64,000 bases of DNA from Colimorpha sp045597845 (GCA_045597845.1 JAZLKZ010000107.1:1-64000); one strand, 5' to 3'. Shown: positions 24,286 through 33,901, counted from the first letter of the stretch. Program-made: numbers and translations. Notes: generated from the sequence alone by a model not told the origin.

Positions 24286-26709
24286 TTATTTTTCAAGCAA
24301 TATAAATGGCAACGCCTCGTGCATTTCATTGATATAGTGAAACGTGAGACCTTTGAGATATTCTGGATTGATGTCCTCGACGTCGCGACGGTTGTCTTCG
24401 CACATCAAAATATCGGTGATGCCGGCGCGCTTGGCGGCGAGGATCTTCTCCTTGATGCCACCCACAGGAGTAACGGCGCCGCGGAGCGTGATTTCGCCCG
24501 TCATTGCAAAGTCGGCGCGGACCTTGCGATGGGTGAAAGCGGAAACCATTGCGACAAACATCGTGATGCCAGCCGAAGGGCCATCTTTCGGCGTCGCCCC
24601 TTCGGGGACATGGATATGGATGTTGCTCTCCTCTATGGTCTTGAAATCAATACCGAACGTATCGCAATTAGACTTAAGGTACTCAAATGCCAAAGTGGCA
24701 GATTCCTTCATCACATCGCCCAGATTTCCCGTCATGGTAAGCGTGCCTTTGCCTTTGCTGATAGACGACTCGATGAAAAGGATTTCGCCTCCCACCTGAG
24801 TCCAGGCAAGACCCGTAACCACGCCCACCTTGGCGTCCTTGCCACGGTGTTCGCTGTTGTGGATAGGGAGGCCAAGCATGGATTTCAACGACTCGGGAGC
24901 GATTTTTTTCTCGAAAGGCTCGCCAGAGGCTTTCTTGACAGCGGCGCAACGCACTATTTTGGCTATGTTCTTTTCAAGTTGGCGCACGCCACTTTCACGG
25001 GTATAGTCATTTATCAAACGCACCAGCAGCTCGTTGGAGAAGGAAAGTTCGGAACGCTTGAAGCCATGTTCCTTGAGCTGGCGAGGGATAAGATGGCGCT
25101 TGGCTATCTCAAGTTTCTCCTCCAAGATATAGCCGCTCACGTCGATTACCTCCATACGGTCGAGCAATGCCGGCTGGATAGTAGAAAGGCTGTTGGCCGT
25201 AGCCACAAAAAGCACCTTGGAGAGGTCGTAGTCCAAATCAAGATAATTGTCGTGGAAAGCGCTGTTCTGCTCAGGGTCGAGCACCTCAAGCAAAGCCGAA
25301 GTTGGGTCGCCGTTGAGGCTGTTGGACTGCACCTTGTCGATTTCGTCAAGGATGAAAACAGGATTGGAAGTCCCAGCCTTCTTCACACTTTGGATGATAC
25401 GTCCAGGCATAGCGCCCACATAGGTGCGGCGATGGCCTCGGATTTCCGCCTCATCGTGCAATCCACCCAAAGCCACACGCACATATTTGCGTTTCATTGC
25501 GGCGGCGATGCTCTTGCCCAAAGAGGTCTTGCCCGTGCCCGGAGGACCCACGAGACAGAGTATGGGAGATTTCATGTCGTCTTTCAGCGAAAGAACGGCA
25601 ATGTGTTCCAAAATACGATCCTTCACCTTTTCGATGCCATAATGGTCCTTGTCGAGGGTTTTCTTGGCGTGGTCGATATTGAGATTGTCTTTTGAATACT
25701 CGTTCCAAGGCAACGAAAGCATCAAATCGAGATAGTTAAGCTGTACGGTATAATCGGGCGACTGAGGCTGCGTACGTTGGAGTTTCTTGACCTCCTTCTC
25801 GAAGCAGTCCTGCACTGCGTCGCTCCAATGTTTCTTAGCAGCGCGCTCCATCAATTCCTCCACATCCTGCTCGGCAGGAGAGCCTCCCAATTCATCTTGG
25901 ATGACACGCATCTGCTGGTTAAGGAAATACTCTCTCTGCTGCTTATCCATCTCGCTACGCGTCTTGTCCTGGATTTCGTCTCGCACCTTGGCAAACTGCA
26001 TTTCCTCGTTGAGGAAACCCAGCAGCAAAGTCAGACGGTCTTCGTATCCAGGAGACTCCAGAAGCATCTGTTTCTCAGCCGATGAAATATCAAGATGAGA
26101 GGCGATGAAATTGATGAGAATCTTGTCGCTCCCAATATTCTTGATACTGGAAGATGGATCCGCATTGGAGCCGTGCGACTTGAGCAAAGCCACATATTGC
26201 TTGCGCAAGAGCGACAGGTTCGACTTATATTGCTTGGGATGCTGAATGTCGGCATTTTCTTCAATTGGAGAAACCTTGCCCACATAATAGGGCTCGTCGG
26301 AAGTGATGGCGTCAAGGCGGAACTTGCGGGTTCCCTGCACCACACCCATCGTAACGCCGTTGGGCAAATCGAACACTTTAAGAATGCGCGCCACTACACC
26401 AATATTGAACATATCGTCGATGGTCGGGTTGTCGGTATCCGATATCTGCGTCACAACACCAATACGAAGCGATTTCTTGTTGGCATAATTGAGCAGATGC
26501 ACCGATTTCTTTCGGCTCGCAGCAATAGGCAAAATCACGCCGGGGAAAAGCACATTGTCGCGCAATGGCAGAATGGGGAGTTCTTCAGGCACCTCGTCGT
26601 CGGTGAGCAAGAATTCCTCCTCGTCTTTCGAGATGAGGGGTATAAACTCAGCATGAGCCATGATGCCGTCGGTCAGATCCTTTTCAAATTGAGTAAAAGG
26701 CTTGATCAT
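24286..26709 (-). CDS. lon: ATP-dependent protease La (Lon)
   Basis: An 807-residue AAA+ serine protease of the cytosol. The N-terminal substrate domain (LPILPLRDNVLFPGVILPI) is followed by the AAA module (Walker A GPPGTGKTSLGKS, Walker B PVFILDEIDKV) and the proteolytic domain with the catalytic Ser in PKDGPSAGITM and Lys in GGIKEKILAAKRAG. I chose the ATG at 26707-26709 (MIKPFTQFEKDL); a longer start 72 bp upstream encodes a Ser/Lys-poor leader that looks nonnatural. A single gene, divergent from the MarR regulator. Confidence 0.96.
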   Translation of the reverse strand: MIKPFTQFEKDLTDGIMAHAEFIPLISKDEEEFLLTDDEVPEELPILPLRDNVLFPGVILPIAASRKKSVHLLNYANKKSLRIGVVTQISDTDNPTIDDMFNIGVVARILKVFDLPNGVTMGVVQGTRKFRLDAITSDEPYYVGKVSPIEENADIQHPKQYKSNLSLLRKQYVALLKSHGSNADPSSSIKNIGSDKILINFIASHLDISSAEKQMLLESPGYEDRLTLLLGFLNEEMQFAKVRDEIQDKTRSEMDKQQREYFLNQQMRVIQDELGGSPAEQDVEELMERAAKKHWSDAVQDCFEKEVKKLQRTQPQSPDYTVQLNYLDLMLSLPWNEYSKDNLNIDHAKKTLDKDHYGIEKVKDRILEHIAVLSLKDDMKSPILCLVGPPGTGKTSLGKSIAAAMKRKYVRVALGGLHDEAEIRGHRRTYVGAMPGRIIQSVKKAGTSNPVFILDEIDKVQSNSLNGDPTSALLEVLDPEQNSAFHDNYLDLDYDLSKVLFVATANSLSTIQPALLDRMEVIDVSGYILEEKLEIAKRHLIPRQLKEHGFKRSELSFSNELLVRLINDYTRESGVRQLEKNIAKIVRCAAVKKASGEPFEKKIAPESLKSMLGLPIHNSEHRGKDAKVGVVTGLAWTQVGGEILFIESSISKGKGTLTMTGNLGDVMKESATLAFEYLKSNCDTFGIDFKTIEESNIHIHVPEGATPKDGPSAGITMFVAMVSAFTHRKVRADFAMTGEITLRGAVTPVGGIKEKILAAKRAGITDILMCEDNRRDVEDINPEYLKGLTFHYINEMHEALPFILLEK

Positions 26710-26979
26710 GAATACAGTATTGTTGTTCGGTTGTTTAGATTCTTCAGAATGACACAAAGGTTTCAATTCTTGGAAATACATAATTTTTACGAAAAGTTGA
26801 GCGAAAATGTTACATCAAAAAGCGTGCCAAACATCGAGTCTCGAGCAAAAAAGTACAACAGGCTCCAATCGCTTCTTCGACGCACGGGGAACTGACAACA
26901 AGCAATCAGCAAGAGCAGTGGGAAAACACCAAACTGACACTGAAAAGTTTTGTCATTTCCGCAAATCAGTATTTTTTTG

Positions 26980-26987
26980 TATCTTTG
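26980..26987 (+). promoter_or_regulatory. -7 element of the MarR gene
   Basis: TATCTTTG, 33 bp upstream of the ATG. The -33 region (TTTCC) is a weak match, which would suit a regulated promoter. Confidence 0.5.
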
Positions 26988-27020
26988 CAAAGTTAAATCA
27001 ATCTACAATCATATTTTCCC

Positions 27021-27467
27021 ATGCTCTTATCCAAAGAAATTGCCGTATATCTGAATCTTGCCGGGTGCAAGCTCAAGCAATACACCGCTTCGATGCTTCG
27101 CCAAGGCAACATCCAGCTCACGCCAGAGCAGTTTCTTTTGATAGACCTTCTTTGGAATCAGGGAGCGATGTCGCAACAGCAACTGGCCGACATACTTCAC
27201 AAAGACAAGAACAGCGTCACTAAACTCGTGGACGCATTGGAACGCAAGGAGTTGGTTTCGCGAGAGCGCAGTACTTCCGACCGAAGGTCGAATATCATCA
27301 CGCTCACCGAAAAAGCCGAACAGCTGAAGGAGAAAGCGAAAGAACAAGGCATCTCGGCGTTGGACAAAATGCTTGACGGCATCAGCGAAGAGGAGCTGCG
27401 GCAATTTCTCAACACGCTCAACAAGATGTCCAAGAACATGGAAAACGCAAACAAAAGCCAAGAGTGA
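27021..27467 (+). CDS. MarR family transcriptional regulator
   Basis: A 148-residue dimeric winged-helix regulator. The recognition-helix part reads MSQQQLADILHKDKNSVTKLVDALERK and is followed by the wing with the typical DRR (RSTSDRRSNIITLT). MarR proteins usually repress genes next to them and respond to small lipophilic ligands. It is divergent from lon and convergent with the nine-gene sulfonolipid/Hdr operon, whose last gene ends 27 bp away. A role in controlling either is speculative. The stop codon lies within the shared terminator hairpin. Confidence 0.9.
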   Translation: MLLSKEIAVYLNLAGCKLKQYTASMLRQGNIQLTPEQFLLIDLLWNQGAMSQQQLADILHKDKNSVTKLVDALERKELVSRERSTSDRRSNIITLTEKAEQLKEKAKEQGISALDKMLDGISEEELRQFLNTLNKMSKNMENANKSQE

Positions 27468-27481
27468 AACTCCTGGCTTTT
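27453..27481. terminator. Bidirectional terminator between MarR and the cysteate synthase-like gene
   Basis: Stem AAAAGCCA / TGGCTTTT extended by GAGT / ACTC across a one-base mismatch, 3 nt loop, with A/T tails on both sides. It serves both convergent genes. Confidence 0.75.
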
Positions 27482-27493
27482 ATTCAATAAAAT

Positions 27494-28762
27494 CTAAAAC
27501 AAAGCGCTCACGCGTTGCACCACGTCCTCGTCGGGAGTATCAGGCGAAAGCACCAAATCTGGTTTTTTCATCACTACGCCTTGCCGCTGGGCCTCGATGA
27601 GACCGCCACCCGTACAATTCAGCATGATATACTCGTCGCGCTTCACTGCGCCTGACTTTACGGTCTGAGCCAAAGCCGAGACGGCCACACAAGCGGCGGG
27701 CAGCAAGTCGTAGCCTTCCAAATTGCGGAACTGCATCATCCAATATATGATGTCGTTATTGTCGCTCAAGAAGAAGTCGCCGTGACTCTGCCGCAAAGTA
27801 TCAAACAACCCTCCAGCGAGGCCATACGGCGGCTTGCGGTTGGAGAGCACCTTGGCAAGAATCACTTCCACCTTGTGGTGTGCATCTTCGAGTTCGAGCA
27901 ACTGTCGCGAACCAGCTTTCCAAGAATCATACATTATGGAGAAAGGATCGTTCTGCGCCACAAAGACCTTCATGTTGTTTTGGCCCCAGTTTCCATCTTG
28001 CTCCAATCGACACGCGTTCTCCCAAGCCGCAATGGCTCCCGTACCAGAGCCCACAGCTTGGAAATAAGCGTCGGGAATCCGTCCCATCTGCTCGGCGCAG
28101 CTCAAGACAGTCGTACCCATTCCATCACGACGTGCAACATTTTTGGCGCCACCCTCCAAAAAGAATCGGGGATCCTTCGCAAGCTTCTCACCCAAAGCTA
28201 TGGCGTCGTAATAATCACAACCATGAGGCACTGCGACCAACTTGACGCAAGAATCCAACGGTTGCGCAAACCACAAATCACGCAGGCAATCTTGTGGCAC
28301 ACATATCACAATAGGGATTTTATTGTCGGAGCACACCTGAGCGAAAGCTCTTGCCGTATTGCCAGCCGACTGCACAACAAGTATGCGTTTTTCGGCATCG
28401 TCCATTCGAGCCAACACAGCATACGCTTCAGTCTCCTTGAACGAGCAGGTGCGCATCTTGGCGCCAATCCGAGGATTCCATCCCGAAAAAGTAATGTACA
28501 GATTTTGCAAACCCAACAATCGAGCCAGACCTTCGGACTTGTAGGACACAGGGGCACAGGAGCCTTTCAGCAACCGTTTGATAGGCAGCCAACAAGCATA
28601 ACGATAAAGTCCTTCAAGGTCTTCTCGGGGCTGGAATTTTCCATATTGCGCTCGAATCAAAGAAGGATTACTGCTTTGAGGATCAGCGAGCGACCAGCCA
28701 CTGTCTTCAAACACATGGCCATCGCTCACATTCATGAGATTGTATTTCGTTGGTATAAACAT
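27494..28762 (-). CDS. Cysteate synthase-like PLP enzyme (threonine synthase fold)
   Basis: A 422-residue fold-type II PLP enzyme. The PLP lysine is K109 in CSFKETEA, and the phosphate/carboxylate loop SAGNTARAFAQ is at 132-142. The N-terminal region has YGKFQPRED and WLPIKRLL. These features fit the cysteate synthase branch known from methanogen coenzyme M synthesis (O-phosphoserine plus sulfite gives L-cysteate) better than threonine synthase. The methanogen protein's N-terminal zinc knuckle is absent. In Bacteroidota, cysteate is the head group of sulfonolipids. It is the last gene of a nine-gene minus-strand operon that also holds an AONS-family acyltransferase and a reductase, which supports that role. 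A threonine-synthase-like activity cannot be excluded from sequence alone. Confidence 0.8.
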   Translation of the reverse strand: MFIPTKYNLMNVSDGHVFEDSGWSLADPQSSNPSLIRAQYGKFQPREDLEGLYRYACWLPIKRLLKGSCAPVSYKSEGLARLLGLQNLYITFSGWNPRIGAKMRTCSFKETEAYAVLARMDDAEKRILVVQSAGNTARAFAQVCSDNKIPIVICVPQDCLRDLWFAQPLDSCVKLVAVPHGCDYYDAIALGEKLAKDPRFFLEGGAKNVARRDGMGTTVLSCAEQMGRIPDAYFQAVGSGTGAIAAWENACRLEQDGNWGQNNMKVFVAQNDPFSIMYDSWKAGSRQLLELEDAHHKVEVILAKVLSNRKPPYGLAGGLFDTLRQSHGDFFLSDNNDIIYWMMQFRNLEGYDLLPAACVAVSALAQTVKSGAVKRDEYIMLNCTGGGLIEAQRQGVVMKKPDLVLSPDTPDEDVVQRVSALF

Positions 28763-28818
28763 ATTGTTGAGTTTTTAGTTTCAGATTTTTCAGAATTTCA
28801 GACGATCAGAGTTTTAGA

Positions 28819-30651
28819 TTAGTGACTATGGGAGACATCCTCGATTATCAATTCGTCAACTATCTCGGCCAAATCACGAACAGGGCGGTCGGAATAGCGA
28901 GAAAAAGTGGTCTTGCACAATGGACAGGCCGTAGCAATGGCTTCAGCCCCACTCTCGGCAAGGTTATCCAAAGATGCACGCGTAATCTTTTCTCTCTGGG
29001 CAAAATCCAACGACAACGAGCCAAGCGAGCCACCGCAGCATACGCTCATCTCACGATTTTTCTCTGCCTCGCGAATTTGCGCCACACGATTCAACAATTG
29101 CCGAGGTTCCTCATACATGCCACATCCCCTACCCAATTCACATGGATCGTGGAAAACATAGCTAACCTCACTTTGAATGATTTGAATCTTCTCCGACGCA
29201 ATAAGATCCAGCATAAAAGGAACATAATGCACCACGCTGATGTCCTTCAAATCGTAATGTTCGAGAAACATCCTATAACAGATCGGGCAACTTACGAGTA
29301 GAACTTTCGCCCCACTATTTTTGATAAGTTCTTGATTCTTTCGAACCAGCTGTTCAGCCTCCTTCATTCGTCCCGCCGTGTAGAGCGGACGTCCGCAGCA
29401 TATTCCACCTTCACGATCCATCCACTCATAATCGACGCCGGATTTGCGCAAAATAGATTCCACGCTCTTGCCTATCGCAGGTGTCAGTTGAGTCATACAA
29501 CCTCCAAAATAGAGGACTTTGTCGATTTGTTGATTTGAAGAACTGGTGATTAGCGATTGAGGGAGGTTGGAAAAATCGGGAGAGAATCCATAATGTCTCC
29601 TAGCCCGCTGCATCAAGCGCAATTGAGCGCCATCCACTCCCACTTGGCACACTTCCTTGCATTTCCCGCACATAAGACATTTGTCGCTAATCTGCTCGAT
29701 GCGACGCTCGTTTCCCCTTCGAACCTGCCGGGTAAGATAGACAGTACAATCCTTGAGATTCGCTCTATTGGCACTCATTGGACAAGCATCAACACATACA
29801 CCGCAATTGGGGCAGCTCAACACCTGCACACGGGTAAATCCTTTGCGCGCATCCACCATTTTCAATCCCGCATTGCGCATGGGAATCAACAACATCTCTG
29901 CGGGGATATGCATATATCGCGTAAACGGAAGCACACACATAAAGACGCACAAAGCAATAGAATAGGCCCACCACGTAGGCAGCATGTTCAACTCATTGCC
30001 CAAGAACTGACGGAACACCCAGTTTGCAGGGATTGTCAGGAACGAGCCACCGCTGATGTGAGCCGTAAAGCTTTCGGCCAACAGGCGCAAGGGGAAAATA
30101 GCCCACAAAGCATAGAGTCCCACCAAATTCAGGAAAGAAGGTCGCGCCGTACGCCGCATACCGAAGAGTCGAGAACTCACCCTTTTGACCATTGCCAGCA
30201 CGATGCCGCTCAGCACCACCAACAAGAAGAAATCCATCAAGAAAAACAGCAGCGAGCCTCGCAATGTCATCTCATCTTCGGCCACAAAATAGTTGAAAAA
30301 GATAGGATAATAGAACAAATTGATTCGCTTAGGGACAAACAATACGACCTCAAGATGGCCGAGAACAATCAGCATAAACCAGCCAAAGGCAATGCTGGAA
30401 TGCATATATCCCAGAAACCTGTTGCGCTTCCACAATTTCACATGGAACAGACAGTCACAAAAGATATCGCGGATGTTCTTCAGCATTGTCTCGGGAGTAA
30501 TCAAACTCACTGCCAGCTTGCGTCGATCTTTCCACGACAGCTGCTTTATTATCCTAAACAATCCAAATGCGCAATAGCCAAGCACAAAAGCCATTCCTAC
30601 GAGAAATGGGATAACGAACGGATGAAATCCTGATGGAATGCGATCAATCAT
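28819..30651 (-). CDS. HdrE/HdrD-like membrane iron-sulfur protein
   Basis: A 610-residue integral membrane redox protein. The first about 245 residues have about five transmembrane helices (for example FVIPFLVGMAFVLGYCAFGL) and resemble the cytochrome-b-like HdrE/NarI unit. Next are two [4Fe-4S] motifs, CPNCGVCVDACP from residue 280 and CLMCGKCKEVC from 325. Then come two CCG domains: GGCMTQL with GGICCGRPL and CPICYRMF (383-461), and FHDPCELGRGCG with CCGGSLGS and CPLCKTTF (500-582). CCG domains bind the noncubane clusters that cleave heterodisulfides. It probably passes electrons between the quinone pool and the soluble Hdr-like proteins. The final SHSH residues and stop lie in a heptad-like sequence. 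Confidence 0.82.
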   Translation of the reverse strand: MIDRIPSGFHPFVIPFLVGMAFVLGYCAFGLFRIIKQLSWKDRRKLAVSLITPETMLKNIRDIFCDCLFHVKLWKRNRFLGYMHSSIAFGWFMLIVLGHLEVVLFVPKRINLFYYPIFFNYFVAEDEMTLRGSLLFFLMDFFLLVVLSGIVLAMVKRVSSRLFGMRRTARPSFLNLVGLYALWAIFPLRLLAESFTAHISGGSFLTIPANWVFRQFLGNELNMLPTWWAYSIALCVFMCVLPFTRYMHIPAEMLLIPMRNAGLKMVDARKGFTRVQVLSCPNCGVCVDACPMSANRANLKDCTVYLTRQVRRGNERRIEQISDKCLMCGKCKEVCQVGVDGAQLRLMQRARRHYGFSPDFSNLPQSLITSSSNQQIDKVLYFGGCMTQLTPAIGKSVESILRKSGVDYEWMDREGGICCGRPLYTAGRMKEAEQLVRKNQELIKNSGAKVLLVSCPICYRMFLEHYDLKDISVVHYVPFMLDLIASEKIQIIQSEVSYVFHDPCELGRGCGMYEEPRQLLNRVAQIREAEKNREMSVCCGGSLGSLSLDFAQREKITRASLDNLAESGAEAIATACPLCKTTFSRYSDRPVRDLAEIVDELIIEDVSHSH

Positions 30652-30687
30652 GGAATAAAGAGTGAGTATCGATTAGAAGCACAAAGA

Positions 30688-31002
30688 TTACAAGTTTCGG
30701 CAGACTGTCAAAACAAGATTGCGCGTATTGACGCCACGAGGACAAGCCATGGAGCACTTTCCGCACAACATGCAATTGGACAACATCGTACGGACGTCCT
30801 TGCCTCGCTGAAGGGCAAGAATCACCTTACGCACGCTCATACCGCTATATGGCGCCGCCACGCAGCTTGCGCTACAAGACCCACAACTCATGCAGATGCG
30901 TGCGCTAGGGACCTGACGGCAGACCCGTTCGTACAGTTCTACGTCAACGGAATCCATGTCGATGGTAGCGCTTTTGCTGATAGTAAAGCCAAAGTCTGTC
31001 AT
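30688..31002 (-). CDS. HdrC-like two-[4Fe-4S] protein (small)
   Basis: A 104-residue ferredoxin-like subunit with two motifs, CMSCGSCSASC at 37-47 and CMLCGKCSMACP at 77-88; the usual final Pro after the first motif is replaced by Val-Ala. MSVRKVI, which is typical of HdrC, lies between them. It transfers electrons between HdrA-like and HdrB/D-like proteins. Its start overlaps the HdrA-like stop by ATGA, and 36 bp separate it from the membrane subunit. The operon holds a second, larger HdrC-like gene at 33140. Confidence 0.85.
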   Translation of the reverse strand: MTDFGFTISKSATIDMDSVDVELYERVCRQVPSARICMSCGSCSASCVAAPYSGMSVRKVILALQRGKDVRTMLSNCMLCGKCSMACPRGVNTRNLVLTVCRNL

Positions 31003-32012
31003 AGGTTATTGAAATAAGAATGAATACGCAATGCCACGGCACGGGCCTCCGACAGGGTTTCCGGGATGGTTTTTGCGCCCGTGCATGCACCAGCATAGAA
31101 AACGCCATCCTGGTTGGATTCCTGGATATTTGCCAGATTGTCGCGGCTCTTGAAAAATCCATCGTTGCCAACGTCCAACCTCAACATTTCGGCGACTTTC
31201 GGAGTCTGTGGATGGCACACCATGCCTGCCATCAACACAAGCAAGTCGAGACGTATCTTGAGCGGCTTTCCCATGAGCGTATCCTCCGCCTTGACGCACA
31301 ACCTACCTTCAATGTCCTCGCCCACCTCAGACACCCTGCCCCGAATAAAATGCACTCCAAAATCGCGCTGGGCGTTGATGTAGAAATCCTCGTATTTTTT
31401 CCCGAAAAGGCGCAGATCCATATAAAAGCAATAGAGTTCGGAATCAGGAAACAGTTCTTTCATCTCTATGGCCTGCTTGACAGCCGTCATACAACAGACC
31501 TTAGAACATTGATTGTTTCCCGCCTTCAAGTCGCGAGAGCCCACACAATGCACAAAGCCTACGCTTCGCGGCGATTCAGGAACACGTGTGTCAACGCGAC
31601 CATTCATCCATTGCTCCAAGTCGCCATTGGTTATCACGCGGTCGTAAACGCCATAGCCATATTCTTCTTTCTTTCTGGCGTCGAAAAGGCCAAAACCCGT
31701 CGCAACCAGCACAACTCGAGTGGTTACATCAACGCCATTGCTGAGCGAAAGCGTATAGTGAGACCTGCTGAACTTCACCGAAACAACGCTGGTGTCCAAG
31801 AAAACATTCGTAGAGGCAATGGCTTTTGACAGTCTGCCAATGACATCACGCGCCACCGACATGTCGGGGAACAACCTGTGCCATTGAGCCACATGTCCAC
31901 CAAGAGTGCTTTCTCGCTCCACGATTATCGGATTATAGCCAAGCATCTGCAGTTGATTGGCCGCTTCCATTCCGGCGATACCGCCACCTATTATGACAAC
32001 GTTTTGCTTCAT
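30999..32012 (-). CDS. HdrA/QmoA-like FAD protein
   Basis: About 337 residues, short for HdrA. An FAD-binding N-terminus, VVIIGGGIAGMEAANQL, is followed by GGHVAQWHRLFP, which resembles the QmoA/HdrA pattern. The HdrA signature CVGSRD with CSKVCCMTAVKQA is present near residues 170-200. The C-terminal ferredoxin domains of full HdrA are missing, so this is a QmoA-type or minimal form. It would carry FAD-based electron transfer in the complex. I chose the ATG at 32010-32012 (MKQNVVIIGG). Another ATG is 15 bp upstream and overlaps the HdrB-like gene. It ends in an ATGA overlap with the small HdrC-like gene. Confidence 0.85.
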   Translation of the reverse strand: MKQNVVIIGGGIAGMEAANQLQMLGYNPIIVERESTLGGHVAQWHRLFPDMSVARDVIGRLSKAIASTNVFLDTSVVSVKFSRSHYTLSLSNGVDVTTRVVLVATGFGLFDARKKEEYGYGVYDRVITNGDLEQWMNGRVDTRVPESPRSVGFVHCVGSRDLKAGNNQCSKVCCMTAVKQAIEMKELFPDSELYCFYMDLRLFGKKYEDFYINAQRDFGVHFIRGRVSEVGEDIEGRLCVKAEDTLMGKPLKIRLDLLVLMAGMVCHPQTPKVAEMLRLDVGNDGFFKSRDNLANIQESNQDGVFYAGACTGAKTIPETLSEARAVALRIHSYFNNL

Positions 32013-32017
32013 ATCTT

Positions 32018-33088
32018 TTAATAACAACGAATGGACTTTGGCAACTCGGGACGCATGATATCCTCACGATTCACGCCGAGATATTTTGCGTCGGAATCAT
32101 AATCCACACCCATTTTATCCAGCAGAGGCTCCACCGCCACCTGATGCAACTGCAATCCCAAATCCCAAGGGTCGTATCCCAACACCAAACCCGCCAGTTC
32201 CTCATAAGTAAGCACTGGTATTCCGAATCCATTTTCGCCGTAGGTCTTTCCCGTCTGTTCCGCGATGACATACTGCCATCTGTCGAGAAAATAGGGGCAC
32301 CCCGGGCAATTGGCAACGATGGCATCTGGATGGTAAGGCTTCATAGATTCGAATTTCTTATAGGTGTTGGAAATGCTATAACCTCGGTTGGCCTTTACAT
32401 GATATTGGCGGAAACCATATCCGCAACAATGCCGACGCTCGGGATAATCGACCACCTCTCCGCCCCAGCTCTCAATCATTCCGGCCAGGACATAAGGATA
32501 CTCGGCACCGCCTTCGCCTTTGGAAGGGAACATCTTGGCGTAATGGCAGCCGATATGCTCAACGATACGCAACGGAACGCCCGTATGAGGATTTACCAAA
32601 AGATGCTTCGCCTTGGCAGCAATGGCATCACGCCAATGAAAAATCAAGTCGCTCGAATGGGCGAGGTATTTAGGCTTTTTGAATTCCCGTCGACAAGCCT
32701 TCCACAAATTCTCCCGAATCTTGGCTTCCAGTTCGGGAAACTGCTCCCAAGTCTCCAGAATTTCGGCATAGTTTCCGAAAGAGGTAATGCAACTTGGCAC
32801 ATAATTCTCATAACCCGCCTCGGTCATCAAGGCAAACTGTCGCGCCACGATGGTCATCGCGGTTTCTTGAGGCAAGGTATCGCAATGATAGGCAATACCT
32901 CCACAAGTGGTATGATGCGGAGTTTCGTAAAGGTCTTTTCCAAGCACATTACGCGTAATCTCAGTAAACATTCTTTCGCTGGCAGGAAAGAAATTCTGAC
33001 GGATGCAGCTCCGCACATAATACCAATGATCGTCTGGTATATCTTTTTGATATTCACTCCAAATTCTCTTTTTACCTTCGTAAATCAT
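32018..33088 (-). CDS. HdrB-like CCG-domain protein
   Basis: About 356 residues with CCG-type cysteine clusters: HHTTCGGIAYHCD in the first half, and GCHYAKMFP with RHCCGYGF and NCPGCPYFLDRW in the second. These are the ligands of the noncubane [4Fe-4S] clusters that act on heterodisulfides in HdrB. The start is the ATG at 33086-33088 (MIYEGKKRIW). The first CCG motif is partly degenerate, as in Hdr-like proteins that do not act on CoM-S-S-CoB. It lies directly after the HdrC-like gene (51 bp) and 5 bp before the HdrA-like gene. Confidence 0.82.
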   Translation of the reverse strand: MIYEGKKRIWSEYQKDIPDDHWYYVRSCIRQNFFPASERMFTEITRNVLGKDLYETPHHTTCGGIAYHCDTLPQETAMTIVARQFALMTEAGYENYVPSCITSFGNYAEILETWEQFPELEAKIRENLWKACRREFKKPKYLAHSSDLIFHWRDAIAAKAKHLLVNPHTGVPLRIVEHIGCHYAKMFPSKGEGGAEYPYVLAGMIESWGGEVVDYPERRHCCGYGFRQYHVKANRGYSISNTYKKFESMKPYHPDAIVANCPGCPYFLDRWQYVIAEQTGKTYGENGFGIPVLTYEELAGLVLGYDPWDLGLQLHQVAVEPLLDKMGVDYDSDAKYLGVNREDIMRPELPKSIRCY

Positions 33089-33139
33089 GCTGAGTTCCAG
33101 GTTTAAAATTAATTGAGGCGTCAACCCACAAGTTACAAC

Positions 33140-33832
33140 TCACTCATTGAAATGTTTGTCGGAACCATACTCAAATGCTTGGCGCTCATATTCATCCAGA
33201 CCAAGACCCATCTCGGCGGCCTTTTTGGCGGAGCACTCCTCCACATGACGAATACGTTCCGAACCGCCCGTAACATCGAAAATGGCCTTAAGTTCATCCA
33301 ACGACGATTGTGGAATTTGACGCAGAACCCCGGGACCTTCACCTTTGTAGTTTGCACCTTGTCGGCGCAGGCTCTGTTCCAAATGCTCTGTATGCCATTT
33401 CCATACAGGTCCAGACTCCTTGTGGTCCTCCCAACGGAAAGTCTCAGGATGGACACAATAGCCATATTTGAGGATATTCCCAGTCATGATATGCGTGAGC
33501 GGGAGCATCTGCCTACCTTTTTCCGACTCGGTGAAATAGCCCAGGCGCACACTCAAATCCCGCAAAGCCATAATAACCAAGCCAGGACCGTTTTTTCGAG
33601 GGCAGCGGGTCACGCAACTCATGCACTCGCCACAGTACCATATTGTATCCGATTTCAGCAACGCCTCAATCTGCTCATCGTCTCTCGTCTGGACGGTGGA
33701 GACAATCTTGCGCGGGTCGTATTTATAGAATTCAGCCGCAGGGCATACCGCAGTGCAGGTGCCGCAGTTTATGCAAGTATGGAAGCCCTCCTTGAATCGA
33801 TAGTCCTTTGACAATTCCTCAAACAAATTCAT
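33140..33832 (-). CDS. HdrC-like two-[4Fe-4S] protein (large)
   Basis: A 230-residue protein. Two ferredoxin motifs are at the N-terminus, CINCGTCTAVCP at 20-31 and CGECMSCVTRCP about 35 residues later, with YDPRKIV between them as in HdrC. The C-terminal 130 residues are of unknown fold (EDHKESGPVWKWH, LDELKAIFDVTGG). Similar C-terminal tails occur in Hdr-like operons of non-methanogens. It probably partners the HdrB-like protein encoded next door. Confidence 0.85.
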   Translation of the reverse strand: MNLFEELSKDYRFKEGFHTCINCGTCTAVCPAAEFYKYDPRKIVSTVQTRDDEQIEALLKSDTIWYCGECMSCVTRCPRKNGPGLVIMALRDLSVRLGYFTESEKGRQMLPLTHIMTGNILKYGYCVHPETFRWEDHKESGPVWKWHTEHLEQSLRRQGANYKGEGPGVLRQIPQSSLDELKAIFDVTGGSERIRHVEECSAKKAAEMGLGLDEYERQAFEYGSDKHFNE

Positions 33833-33901
33833 GTCGGTTCTAAGTTTTAAATTTCAAGCGGGTTTGATTTTAGAATCATCATGGCTTCTTTTCATTCACC
33901 A

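Noticed and set aside
24319..25695. Long plus-strand frame (458 codons) opposite lon
   Set aside because: It is the antisense shadow of a strongly conserved gene; its protein is rich in His, Gly and Arg without motif structure.
29557..30633. 358-codon plus-strand frame opposite the HdrE/D-like gene
   Set aside because: Antisense shadow; composition dominated by His, Gln and Arg.
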